Positions 50,578 to 59,124 of a stretch of 60,208 nt of DNA are shown here, piece by piece. How positions within the stretch are numbered: position 1 is the first letter of the stretch; each line of letters begins with the position of its first letter. Origin of the DNA: Actinomycetospora cinnamomea (lineage in GTDB: Bacteria; Actinomycetota; Actinomycetes; Mycobacteriales; Pseudonocardiaceae); the NCBI RefSeq assembly GCF_003096675.1, contig NZ_QEKW01000024.1, positions 1 to 60,208 of the forward strand. Direction: 5' to 3'. Below the pieces are notes generated by a model, which made no database searches, was not told where the DNA came from, and saw only the letters and a program-made list of their open reading frames with translations. The position numbers were made by a program, and so were the translations under genes.

Positions 50578-51954
50578 ATGGCGCTGTCCACCGACACGGC
50601 TCCGGTGATCGTGGCTCCTCGGCTCCCCGCCCGACCCGCGGCGCCGGAGGACCTCGCCGGGCGCCACTGGCCGGTGGCGGTGATCGGCGCAGGGCAGGCC
50701 GGCCTGTCGATGAGCCGGTGCCTGCAGCGGCGCGGGATCGACCACGTGGTGCTCGAGCGCGCCGAGGTGGCCCATTCGTGGAAGACCTACCGCTGGGACA
50801 CGTTCTGCCTGGTCACGCCCAACTGGCAGTGCCGGCTGCCCGACTTCCCCTACGGCCACGGAGGACACGGGGGCGACGACCCGCACGGGTTCATGGTGCG
50901 CGAGCAGATCGTCGACTACCTCGAGGCCTACCGCGCGTTCGTCGACCCGCCGGTCGTCGAAGGCGTCGAGGTCACCCGCCTCACCCGCGACGAGCGCGGC
51001 ACCTATCACCTGTCGACGAGTGCCGGCGGACTCACCGCCGACCAGGTCGTCGTCGCCACCGGCGGCTACCACACGCCGATCGCGCCGCCGCTGTCCCAGC
51101 CGCTGCCCGCGGAGATCACCCAGGTCCAGTCGCAGGACTACAAGAACGCCGCGCAGCTGCCACCCGGCGAGGTCCTCGTCGTCGGCTCGGGTCAGTCCGG
51201 CGCGCAGATCGCCGAGGACCTGCACCTCGAGGGCCGGCAGGTCCACCTGGTCGTCGGCGACGCCCCCCGCGTCGCGCGGTTCTACCGCGGCCGGGACGTC
51301 ACCGACTGGCTCGCGGAGATGGGCTACTACGACATGCCCGTCACCGAGCACCCGCGCCGCGAGGCCGTCCGCGCGCAGGCCAACCACTACGTGACCGGGC
51401 GCGACGGCGGCCGCGACATCGACCTGCGCGCCCACGCCCGCGACGGCATGCGCCTCTACGGCCTGCTCACCGACCACCGTGACGGCGTGCTGCACTTCGA
51501 CACCGACCTGGCCCGGCGGCTCGACCACGCCGACGAGGTCTCGGAGTCGATCAAGGACACGATCGACCGGTACATCGCGCAGGAGGGGATCGACGCCCCG
51601 GTCGAGCAGCGCTACACCCCGGTGTGGCGGCCCGAGCGCGAGGTCACGCACCTGCGCCTCGCCGCCACCGGCATCACCTCCGTGGTGTGGTGCATCGGCT
51701 TCCGCCATGACTTCCGCTGGATCGACGTGCCGGTGTTCAGCGGCCGCGGCGCGCCGGCCCACACGCGCGGGGTCACCAGTTCCCCGGGCCTGTACTTCCT
51801 CGGGCTGCCGTGGCTGTGGACCTGGGGCTCCGGGCGCTTCTCCGGCGTCGGGCAGGACGCCGAGCACCTCGCCGAACGCATCGGTTCCCGCCGCGGGCTG
51901 ACCGGCACCGGCCCCCGCGGCGACGTCTGCAACGTGCTCGCGCTGGGTTCCTGA
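50578..51954 (+). CDS. MSMEG_0569-like flavin-dependent oxidoreductase
   Basis: A 458-residue FAD/NADPH oxidoreductase of the flavin-monooxygenase type. FAD motif VIGAGQAGLS (35-44), NADPH motif VVGSGQSGAQIAEDL, and the distinctive blocks RWDTFCLVTPNWQCRLP, GRDVTDWLAEMGYYDMP, NHYVTGRDGGRDIDLR and GLPWLWTWGSGRFSGVGQDAEHLAE, which I recall from the MSMEG_0569 family. In mycobacteria that gene lies in a conserved cluster with a nitrilase and a glycosyltransferase; none of those is here. Substrate unknown. Confidence 0.87.
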   Translation: MALSTDTAPVIVAPRLPARPAAPEDLAGRHWPVAVIGAGQAGLSMSRCLQRRGIDHVVLERAEVAHSWKTYRWDTFCLVTPNWQCRLPDFPYGHGGHGGDDPHGFMVREQIVDYLEAYRAFVDPPVVEGVEVTRLTRDERGTYHLSTSAGGLTADQVVVATGGYHTPIAPPLSQPLPAEITQVQSQDYKNAAQLPPGEVLVVGSGQSGAQIAEDLHLEGRQVHLVVGDAPRVARFYRGRDVTDWLAEMGYYDMPVTEHPRREAVRAQANHYVTGRDGGRDIDLRAHARDGMRLYGLLTDHRDGVLHFDTDLARRLDHADEVSESIKDTIDRYIAQEGIDAPVEQRYTPVWRPEREVTHLRLAATGITSVVWCIGFRHDFRWIDVPVFSGRGAPAHTRGVTSSPGLYFLGLPWLWTWGSGRFSGVGQDAEHLAERIGSRRGLTGTGPRGDVCNVLALGS

Positions 51955-51969
51955 GCACCGTGCACGAGT

Positions 51970-52018
51970 CAGCGGCGTGGCGTTCCGGACACCGGGTGTC
52001 CGCAACGCCACGCCGCTG
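51970..52018. terminator. Long hairpin between convergent genes
   Basis: Arms of 24 bases (51970-51993, 51995-52018) pairing at 23 positions with almost no loop, between the flavoprotein and desaturase stops. A bidirectional terminator is the simplest reading. Confidence 0.75.
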
Positions 52019-52038
52019 GCACACGCGGGCCGGGGAGC

Positions 52039-53274
52039 CTAGGCCTGGGTGGGGTTCGACGGCCCCGGATGGCCCGGGGTGTTGGTCGGCGCCGGCGGGG
52101 TCTGCGGGGTCTGCGGCGTCTGGTCGCCGGTCGACGGGACCGCGCCGGCGTGGCGGGGCAGGCCGAGGGCCTGCCGCTTCTGGGAGGCCTCCCGCATCTT
52201 CCTGGCGGGCAGCGAGAGCCGCCAGATCGAGCGGGTGGCCTGCCAGAACTGCCGCGGGAACGAGCCCGTGGTGTAGGGCAGCTCGTACTTCTCGCACAGC
52301 GCCCGGACGCGGTCCTGGATCTCCGGGTACCGGTTGGACGGCAGGTCCGGGTACAGGTGGTGCTCGATCTGGTAGCCGAGGCTGCCGGACATGACGTGCA
52401 TCAGCCGGTTGCCGGTGAAGTTCGCCGAGGCGAGCAGCTGGCGCAGGTACCACTCGCCCTGCGTCTCCTGCTCCAGTTCCTCCTCGGTGAACACCTCGGC
52501 GCCGTCCGGGAAGTGCCCGCAGAAGATGATCGCGTAGGACCAGATGTTGCGGATGAGGTTGGCCGTGAGGTTGGCCGTCGCCGTCGGGCGGAAGTTCTTG
52601 CCGGTCAGCGCCGGGAAGAGGATGTAGTCCTTGCCGATCTGGCGGGCCTGCTTGACCAGGATCCCCTTGAACTTCTTCTTGAACTCCTCCGGGTCCTCGA
52701 TCTGCCACTTGACGAGGCCGTCGATGTCGAGGTCGTGGAGCGACACGCCGTACTCGAACGCCAGCATCAGCATCGCGTTCACGACGGGCTGGGTCAGGTA
52801 GTACGGGTGCCACGGCTGGTCGGACCGGACGCGGAGGATCTCGTACCCGACGTCCTTGTCCTTGCCGATCACGTTGGTGTACGTGTGGTGCAGGTAGTTG
52901 TGGGAGTGCTTCCACTGGTCGGCCGGGCAGACGTTGTCCCACTCCCACGTCGACGAGTGGACCTCCGGATCGTTCATCCAGTCCCACTGGCCGTGCATGA
53001 CGTTGTGGCCGATCTCCATGTTCTCGAGGATCTTGGCCACGGCCAGCGTCAGGGCGCCGGCCCACCACAGCTCACGACGGTGGCTGCCGAACAGCATCGC
53101 CCGCGCGGCGACGTTCAGCCGGCGCTGGATCGTGATGAGGCGCCGGATGTAGGTGGCGTCCTCGTCGCCCAGCTTCTCCTCGATGTCGGCGCGGATCTGG
53201 TCGAACTCGCGTCCGAGGGCCTCCACGTCGGCCTCGCTGAGGTGGGCGAACTCCTTGACGTCCGCGATGGCCAT
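52039..53274 (-). CDS. DesA3-like membrane fatty-acid desaturase
   Basis: A 411-residue acyl desaturase like mycobacterial DesA3 (stearoyl-CoA delta-9). The three histidine boxes are GHNVMHGQ, HSHNYLHHTYTN and YQIEHHLYPDLPSNRYPEI; hydrophobic spans lie between. The C-terminus after RQALGL is a Thr/Pro/Gln repeat tail (TPQTPQTPPAPT). Oxygen and electrons come from the reductase encoded 107 bp upstream on the same strand. Likely provides unsaturated membrane lipids and is temperature- or lipid-regulated. Confidence 0.92.
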   Translation of the reverse strand: MAIADVKEFAHLSEADVEALGREFDQIRADIEEKLGDEDATYIRRLITIQRRLNVAARAMLFGSHRRELWWAGALTLAVAKILENMEIGHNVMHGQWDWMNDPEVHSSTWEWDNVCPADQWKHSHNYLHHTYTNVIGKDKDVGYEILRVRSDQPWHPYYLTQPVVNAMLMLAFEYGVSLHDLDIDGLVKWQIEDPEEFKKKFKGILVKQARQIGKDYILFPALTGKNFRPTATANLTANLIRNIWSYAIIFCGHFPDGAEVFTEEELEQETQGEWYLRQLLASANFTGNRLMHVMSGSLGYQIEHHLYPDLPSNRYPEIQDRVRALCEKYELPYTTGSFPRQFWQATRSIWRLSLPARKMREASQKRQALGLPRHAGAVPSTGDQTPQTPQTPPAPTNTPGHPGPSNPTQA

Positions 53275-53381
53275 GGATCGTTCCTCTCCTCCGACAGCGG
53301 GTCGGTCGGTTCCTCGTCGACGATCGGGGTCGACGATCGGATCGGTCGGGGTCGGGCGTGCCGGACGTGCCGGACGTGCGG

Positions 53382-54506
53382 TCAGACGTCCAGGACGACG
53401 TCGCCGGCAGCGGCGCCGATGCACGTCTGGATCTTGATGGCGTCCCAGTCGGCGCCGCCGCTGCCGTCGGCACGCTGCTCGGAGCCGTCGCGCAGGTCGC
53501 GCACGACGCCCTCGCGCAGCGGGACGACGCAGGTGTGGCAGATGCCCATGCGGCAGCCGAACGGCAGCTGCAGCCCGGCCTGCTCGCCGGCCTCGAGCAG
53601 CGTCGTCGCGCCGTCGATCTCGACCTCCACGCCCGACTGGGCGAAGCGCACGGTGCCGCCCTCGGCCTCGCCGCCGGACATGTCGACCGAGAAGCGTTCG
53701 ACGTGCAGCTGCTCGGACAGCCCGGCGTCCTCCCAGACCCGCTCGGCCTCGTCGAGCAGGGAGTTGGGGCCGCAGACCCAGGCCTGGCGCTCGCGCCAGT
53801 CGGGGCAGAGCTCGGAGAGGTTGTCCAGGTCGAGGTGGCCCTCGGCGCGCGTGAACTGCTTGTGCACCCGCATGCTCTCGTGGCGTTTCGCGAGCTGGTC
53901 CAGCTCGTCGCCGAAGATCAGGCTGTCCTCGTCCGGCGCGGAGTGCGCGACCAGGACGTCGGGCATGGTGCCGCGCCGGTCCAGCGTGCGCAGCATCGCG
54001 ATGATCGGGGTGATGCCGCTGCCGCCGGTGAGGAAGAGCATCTTCTCCGGCGGCGGGTCGGGCAGCACGAACTCGCCGCGCGGCGGGGCCAGCCGGACGA
54101 TCGTGCCCGGCGCGAGGCCCTCCACGAGGTGCTTGGACAGGAAGCCCTCGGGCATCGCCTTGACCGTCACCGACAGGTGACCCTGGTCGCGCCTCGGCGG
54201 CGAGGTCAGCGAATAGGACCGCCAGTGGAACCGGCCGTCGACCTGCACCGCGATGCCCACGTACTGGCCGGCCTGGTGGTCGAACGACCAGCCCCAGCCG
54301 GGCTTGATGACCAGGGTGACGGCGTCCTCGGTCTCGGGGACGACCTTGACGACCTTGCCGCGCAGCTCGCGCGCCGACCACAGCGGGTTGACCAGCGACA
54401 GGTAGTCGTCCGGCAACAGCGGGGTGGTGAAACGGGAGGCGATCTTGCGGATGCGGCGGACCCCGCGGGGAAGCCGTCCAGGAGTGGTGCCCTCGGCATC
54501 GCTCAT
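53382..54506 (-). CDS. Ferredoxin-NADPH reductase partner of the desaturase (Rv3230c-like)
   Basis: A 374-residue flavoprotein: FAD domain (RSYSLTSPPR), NADPH domain (FLTGGSGITPIIAMLRTL, WVCGPNSLLDEAERVW) and a C-terminal [2Fe-2S] ferredoxin with CRMGICHTC and a distal Cys in IQTCIG. Matches Rv3230c, which feeds DesA3 in mycobacteria. ATG at 54506 is preceded by GGAGGTG. Divergent from a MerR-type regulator. Confidence 0.92.
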   Translation of the reverse strand: MSDAEGTTPGRLPRGVRRIRKIASRFTTPLLPDDYLSLVNPLWSARELRGKVVKVVPETEDAVTLVIKPGWGWSFDHQAGQYVGIAVQVDGRFHWRSYSLTSPPRRDQGHLSVTVKAMPEGFLSKHLVEGLAPGTIVRLAPPRGEFVLPDPPPEKMLFLTGGSGITPIIAMLRTLDRRGTMPDVLVAHSAPDEDSLIFGDELDQLAKRHESMRVHKQFTRAEGHLDLDNLSELCPDWRERQAWVCGPNSLLDEAERVWEDAGLSEQLHVERFSVDMSGGEAEGGTVRFAQSGVEVEIDGATTLLEAGEQAGLQLPFGCRMGICHTCVVPLREGVVRDLRDGSEQRADGSGGADWDAIKIQTCIGAAAGDVVLDV

Positions 54507-54674
54507 GGTGCTCACCTCCAGAACACTACACGGAACCAGCGGTACCGGAAACCGAGAGTAACAGCAAGAGTGCGGTCGGTTCCCGAATGACCAGTCTTCA
54601 CCGCGATGAAACATCGACAGGTGTCATATGTCGTCCGGCGATGACACGAGGCGCGCAGACTAGCCTGGGAGCTC
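54507..54674. promoter_or_regulatory. Divergent control region, reductase/MerR genes
   Basis: A locally A+T-richer 168 bp. It contains CGATG-AAA-CATCG (54604-54616), a perfect 5-3-5 palindrome, then GACA-GG-TGTC a few bases on, and a GGAACC/GGTACC patch near 54531-54545. These are possible binding sites for the MerR protein or another lipid regulator. Promoter hexamers cannot be assigned with confidence. Confidence 0.45.
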
Positions 54675-55454
54675 GTGGACACGGGGCACGCGATGACGAT
54701 CGACGTGCTCGCGCGCCGTGCGGGCATGACGGTGCGCAACGTGCGGGCGCACGCCGCCCGCGGGCTGCTGCCTCCGCCGCACCTCCAGGGGCGGACGGGG
54801 TACTACGGTCCCGAGCACCTCTCCCGCCTGGACCTCATCACCCAGCTCCAGGAACAGGGGTTCGCGCTGGCCGCGATCGAGCGGCTCGTCGCCGCCACCC
54901 CGCGCCAGTCCGCGGAGGAGGCGCTCACGCAGTACCTCCACATGCTCGCGCCGTGGGCGCCCGAGCCCTCGCTGGACATGGCCGCCGACGAGCTCCCGGG
55001 GTGGCTCGGGGTGCCGATGGACGACCAGACCTGGCGGACGCTGCTCGACGCCGGCACGGTGCAGCGCCTCGAGGACGGGCGCGTGCGCGTCCCGAACCCC
55101 GGCCTCGTGCGTGCCGGCGCGGAGGCCGTCCGCCTGGGCATGCCCGCGGAGACCCTGGTGGCCGTCTACCGCGACCTGGCCACCCACGTCACGGCCGTGA
55201 CCACGAGCTTCGTCGACCTCTTCCGCCGCACGGTGTGGGCGGACTTCGTCCGTGACGGCCTGCCGCACGACCGTCAGCAGCAGGTGCGCGACGTCGTCGG
55301 CGCCCTGCAGCCGGTGGCCGCGCAGGCCCTGCTGGCGACGTTCCGGGAGGCGATGCCTGCCGCGATCTCGGTGTTCCTCGACGAGGTGTCCGACACCTTC
55401 GAACAGGGAGCTCCTCCCGCGGGCGAGGAGGGTCCGGCAGACTCCGAGCGGTGA
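54675..55454 (+). CDS. MerR-family regulator with long C-terminal domain
   Basis: A ~259-residue regulator. The winged helix is at the N-terminus (MTIDVLARRAGMTVRNVRAHAARGLLPPPHLQGRTGYYG), with a dimerisation helix after it; the rest (~110-240) is a helical domain found in actinobacterial MerR members of unknown ligand. GTG at 54675 or ATG at 54693 may be the start; neither has a decisive ribosome site. It overlaps the sigma factor gene by four bases, so regulator and sigma factor are made together. Confidence 0.85.
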   Translation: MDTGHAMTIDVLARRAGMTVRNVRAHAARGLLPPPHLQGRTGYYGPEHLSRLDLITQLQEQGFALAAIERLVAATPRQSAEEALTQYLHMLAPWAPEPSLDMAADELPGWLGVPMDDQTWRTLLDAGTVQRLEDGRVRVPNPGLVRAGAEAVRLGMPAETLVAVYRDLATHVTAVTTSFVDLFRRTVWADFVRDGLPHDRQQQVRDVVGALQPVAAQALLATFREAMPAAISVFLDEVSDTFEQGAPPAGEEGPADSER

Positions 55455-56485
55455 GCGAGACCCTCGCCGCGTCGGACGACGCCGCCGACGATCTCGCCGT
55501 CGATCTCGACCTCGCCCGCGGCGGCGACGACGCCGCGTTCGGACGGCTCGTCGCGCCGCTGCGCCGCGAGCTGCACGCGCACTGCTACCGCATGCTCGGC
55601 TCGGCGCACGACGCCGACGACGCGCTGCAGGACGCGCTGCTGCGGGCGTGGCGGGGGCTCGGGCGCTTCGAGGGCCGCAGCTCGCTGCGCACCTGGCTCT
55701 ACACCGTGGCCACCCGAACGTGCCTGGACCTCGTCGACGCCCGCGGCCGTCGCGCGCTGCCCGTGGACCTCGGCCCCGCCAGCGACCACGTCGTCACCGG
55801 GGACGTCCCGCTCACCGAGGTCGCGTGGCTCGGCCCGTACCCCGACGAGCCCGGCGCCCGCGCCGAGCAGCGCGAGTCGGTCGAGCTGGCCTTCGTCGCC
55901 GCGCTGCAGCACCTGCCCGGCAACCAGCGCGCGGCGCTCGTGCTGTTCGAGGTGCTCGGTTTCTCGGCCGCCGAGATCGCCACCACCATGGACACCTCGA
56001 CGGCCTCGGTGAACTCGGCGCTGCAGCGCGCCCGCAAGCTGGTCGCCGAGAGGGTGCCGTCGGTCAGCCAGCAGCGCACCCTGCGCGAGCTCGACGACGC
56101 TCGCCTGCGTGAGATCGTCGCCGGCTACTCCGCGGCGCTCGAGCGTGGCGACGCGGACGCCCTCGTCGCGCTGCTCACCGAGGACGTCACGTGGTCGATG
56201 CCGCCGATGGGCCACTGGTACGCCGGGCTCGCCCCGGTCACCGCGTTCGCCCGCGCCGTGCCGCTCGGCGGCTCGTGCGGCTCGTGGCGCCACGTCGAGG
56301 TCACCGCCAACGGCCAGCCCGCCCTCGCCGGCTACCGGCGCCCGCCGGAGGCCGCCGCCGACGCGCCGCACGTGCCGTGGTCGATCGACGTGCTGACCCT
56401 GCGCGGCGACCGGATCGCCGCGGTCACCTCGTTCATCGGCGCCGAGCACCACGCGCGGTTCGGCCTGCCCGCGTCCCTGCCGTGA
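55451..56485 (+). CDS. ECF sigma factor with SnoaL-like C-terminus (SigG type)
   Basis: A 344-residue ECF sigma factor: sigma-2 (~20-90, AHCYRMLGSAHDADDALQDALLRAWRGL), sigma-4 (~150-205, LPGNQRAALVLFEVLGFSAAEIATTMDTSTASVNSALQRARK) and a C-terminal SnoaL/NTF2-like domain (~215-340, EDVTWSMPPMGHWYAG). The fused SnoaL domain takes the place of an anti-sigma factor in this group and can modulate promoter use. No anti-sigma gene is adjacent. GTG overlaps the MerR stop. Confidence 0.92.
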   Translation: MSETLAASDDAADDLAVDLDLARGGDDAAFGRLVAPLRRELHAHCYRMLGSAHDADDALQDALLRAWRGLGRFEGRSSLRTWLYTVATRTCLDLVDARGRRALPVDLGPASDHVVTGDVPLTEVAWLGPYPDEPGARAEQRESVELAFVAALQHLPGNQRAALVLFEVLGFSAAEIATTMDTSTASVNSALQRARKLVAERVPSVSQQRTLRELDDARLREIVAGYSAALERGDADALVALLTEDVTWSMPPMGHWYAGLAPVTAFARAVPLGGSCGSWRHVEVTANGQPALAGYRRPPEAAADAPHVPWSIDVLTLRGDRIAAVTSFIGAEHHARFGLPASLP

Positions 56486-56514
56486 CCCCTGCCGACGGGA
56501 CCGCCCCGGGCACG

Positions 56515-56787
56515 AGGTCGCCGCGGGCAACGCGGGCAACGCGGCCCAGCGCGACGCGTGGGACGGCGACACCGGCGCGTTCTGGGCCGCGCACGCGGAG
56601 CGCTCCGGTGCTGCGGTGGCCGTCCACCGTTCGGCGTTCCTCGCCGCGGCCGCGGTCACCGCGGCGAGTCCGTGCTCGACGTCGCTGCGGCGCGGGGTGC
56701 ACGACGCTGGACCTGCCCCGGGCGGCGGCGCCGGGCGTCGTCACCGGAATCCCGGCGACCTGGATCGTGCGCGCCCGGCGTCCATGA
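56515..56787 (+). pseudogene. Remnant of a SAM-dependent methyltransferase
   Basis: Directly after the sigma factor gene, one frame reads NAAQRDAWDGDTGAFWAAHAE then AVHRSAFLAAAAVTA, the N-terminus of a common actinobacterial class I methyltransferase; the SAM loop appears only in another frame (ESVLDVAAARGA), and the third frame ends in TGIPATWIVRARRP, like the C-terminus of the same family. The ~180 residues between are gone. So it has an internal deletion plus frameshifts. The remaining 175 bases to the next gene hold only a ribosome site. Confidence 0.6.
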
Positions 56788-56962
56788 GTCACTCGCCGTG
56801 ACCGGTCGCTCCCGGAGCGCCGACCAGGAGCCGAACTATTGGGAGCCGCGCGCCCGGACGGGTCCTCGCGGTGGCGACGGACGACGCCTGTCCCGCAGGT
56901 CGGAGGTGGTGTGACGCTGGGTGCACCCATCGCCGCCTACACCGCCGTTCGAGGGAGACCCC

Positions 56963-58375
56963 ATGACCTCGACCATGGACCCGACCTTCTACCGCTCGCC
57001 CGCCGACGCGGCGGCCGCGCCGAAGGAGGAGCTCGCGTACGTCGTGGCCTTCGACCGATCGGGCCAGCTGCCCGACGCCATGACCGTGGTCGACGTGGAC
57101 CCGCGGTCCGAGCAGTACGGGCGGGTCGTCGGGTGGACCGACCTGACCCCGGGCGCCGAGCTGCACCACTTCGGCTGGAACGCCTGCAGCAGCGCGCTGA
57201 TGCACGAGGGCCACGACACCGAGGGCCTGGCCCGGCGGTACCTGCTCGTCCCCGGCCTGCGGTCGTCCGACATCCACGTGCTCGACACCCAGCCCGACCC
57301 CCGCTCGCCCCGGCTGGTCAAGACGATCAGCAGCACGGAGCTGTCGGAGAAGGCCGGCTACTCGCGTCCCCACACGCTGCACTGCGGCCCGGACGGGGTG
57401 TTCCTGACCTGCCTCGGCGGGCCGCTGGACGACCCGGACGCCCCCGGCGGCATCGCGCTGCTCGACCACACGACCTTCGACGTGCTGCGTGCATGGGAGG
57501 CCGACCGCGGCCCGCAGCACTTCGCCTACGACGCCTGGTGGCACCTCACCCAGAACGTGCTGATCTCGAGCGAGTGGGGCAGCCCGTCGATGATCGAGGA
57601 CGGCCTCGTCCCGGAGCTCCTGCTCGGCAACCGCTACGGTCACACCCTGCACTTCTGGGACCTGGCGAAGGGCGTGCACCAGCAGAGCATCGACCTCGGC
57701 GCCGAGCACCAGATGGTCCTCGAGGTCCGCCCGTCCCACGATCCGGAGGCGACCTGGGGGTTCGTCGGCGTCGTCATCTCCACCGCGGACCTCTCGGCGT
57801 CGGTGTGGCGGTGGCACCGGTCGGGGCCGGAGGCGCCCTTCGAGCTCGAGAAGGTCATCACGATCCCCGCCGAGCCCGCCGACCCGGACCTGCTCCCGCC
57901 GGCCCTCGCCCCGTTCGGGGCGGTGCCGCCGCTGGTGTCGGACATCGACCTCTCGGTCGACGACCGCTTCCTCTACGTCTCGTGCTGGGGCACCGGCGAG
58001 CTCAAGCAGTACGACGTGTCCGACCCGGCGCACCCGCGGGAGGTCGGGTCGGTGCGTCTCGGGGGCATCGTCGGTCGGCGGCCACACCCGGCGGCTCCGG
58101 AACTGCCGCTGGCGGGCGGGCCGCAGATGGTGGAGGTCAGCCGGGACGGGCGCCGTGTGTACGTGACCAACTCGCTCTACGGCGCGTGGGACGACCAGTT
58201 CTACCCCGACGGCGTCGGCGCCTGGATGGCCAAGCTCGACGTGGACGCGGAGGGCGGGCTGACCCCCGACCCGCGCTTCTTCCCGCACGGCGACGAGTTC
58301 CGCGGCCGGCGGGTGCACCAGGTGCGGCTGCAGGGCGGCGACGCGTCCTCGGACTCCTACTGCTACCGGTCCTGA
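56963..58375 (+). CDS. Methanethiol oxidase / selenium-binding protein family (SBP56)
   Basis: A 470-residue beta-propeller protein of the SELENBP1/MtoX family, which oxidises methanethiol to H2S, formaldehyde and H2O2 in bacteria that have the active enzyme. Family blocks are PGAELHHFGWNACSSA, SRPHTLHCGPDGVFLTCLGG, VLISSEWGSP and YVSCWGTGELKQYDVS. The second cysteine of the WNxCSSC motif is alanine here; the first is kept. GAGGGA lies before the ATG. No MtoX-associated copper chaperone genes are beside it. Confidence 0.9.
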   Translation: MTSTMDPTFYRSPADAAAAPKEELAYVVAFDRSGQLPDAMTVVDVDPRSEQYGRVVGWTDLTPGAELHHFGWNACSSALMHEGHDTEGLARRYLLVPGLRSSDIHVLDTQPDPRSPRLVKTISSTELSEKAGYSRPHTLHCGPDGVFLTCLGGPLDDPDAPGGIALLDHTTFDVLRAWEADRGPQHFAYDAWWHLTQNVLISSEWGSPSMIEDGLVPELLLGNRYGHTLHFWDLAKGVHQQSIDLGAEHQMVLEVRPSHDPEATWGFVGVVISTADLSASVWRWHRSGPEAPFELEKVITIPAEPADPDLLPPALAPFGAVPPLVSDIDLSVDDRFLYVSCWGTGELKQYDVSDPAHPREVGSVRLGGIVGRRPHPAAPELPLAGGPQMVEVSRDGRRVYVTNSLYGAWDDQFYPDGVGAWMAKLDVDAEGGLTPDPRFFPHGDEFRGRRVHQVRLQGGDASSDSYCYRS

Positions 58376-58382
58376 TGCGCGC

Positions 58383-59087
58383 TCACCGCACGGTCGTCTC
58401 CGTGCGGGCGAGCTTGGAGGACAGCGGGGTGTCGGGGAACGAGCGCACGGTGCGCTTGAGCTCGGCGAAGCCGCCCCACTGCGCGAGCGTCTCCACCGCG
58501 TCCCACAGGCGCAACGCGTCGTCGCCCGTCGGCGGCGCGTCGATCACGGGCCCGAAGAACGCGGGCCCGTCCGGGGGCGCGAGCGACAGGATCGGCGTCC
58601 CCACCCCGCCGCCGCAGCGCTCGGTCGCCTCCTGGGTCTCGCCGCGCAGGTCGTCGTCACGGGAGGTGTCCTCGGCGGCGTCGGCGAGGTCGGTGGGCAG
58701 CCGGACGCGCTCGAGGGCGGGCCGCAGGTCGCGGGGGCGCGCCATCTCGTGCATCACGGCCCGGAAGTCGTCGCCCTCGGGCGGGTCGGCGTCCCAGACG
58801 AGCTCGCCGAGCGCGGTGTAGAGGTCGCCGACCACCTCCGGACCGTGCGCCTCGCGCGCGGCGTGCACCACGCGAAGCATCTCCAGCCCGCGCACGTGGC
58901 TGTCGGGGTACTCCGGCGACGCCTTCTTCCGCTCCTCGTAGCTGATGTCCTCGTTGAGGATCGCCAGCGACAGCGGCCGCCAGGTCACCTGCAGCGGGCG
59001 CTTCTCGGCCACCTCGACCACCCATCGCGACGTCACCCAGCAGAACGGGCAGATGGGGTCGAAGAAGAACTCGAGGTGATCGCTCAT
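58383..59087 (-). CDS. DsbA-fold protein, mycothiol-dependent nitroreductase-like
   Basis: A 234-residue thioredoxin-fold protein with active-site CPFC (Cys13-Cys16) in DPICPFCWVTSRWV, a helical insert domain, and the cis-proline loop GVGTPILSL. Overall most like mycobacterial Rv2466c (CPWC), which uses mycothiol and reduces nitro drugs and disulfides. No signal peptide, so cytoplasmic. Convergent with the methanethiol-oxidase-family gene (7 bp gap). GAGGAAC-type weak ribosome site before the ATG. Confidence 0.87.
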   Translation of the reverse strand: MSDHLEFFFDPICPFCWVTSRWVVEVAEKRPLQVTWRPLSLAILNEDISYEERKKASPEYPDSHVRGLEMLRVVHAAREAHGPEVVGDLYTALGELVWDADPPEGDDFRAVMHEMARPRDLRPALERVRLPTDLADAAEDTSRDDDLRGETQEATERCGGGVGTPILSLAPPDGPAFFGPVIDAPPTGDDALRLWDAVETLAQWGGFAELKRTVRSFPDTPLSSKLARTETTVR

Positions 59088-59124
59088 GTTCCTCGGGTAC
59101 CCAGGCTTGCTGGAGCGACCGTGA

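Noticed and set aside
51970..52018. CGGACACC / GGTGTCCG inside the hairpin as another site of the island operator
   Set aside because: The half-sites are spaced differently and lie in a terminator between convergent genes, far from any promoter.
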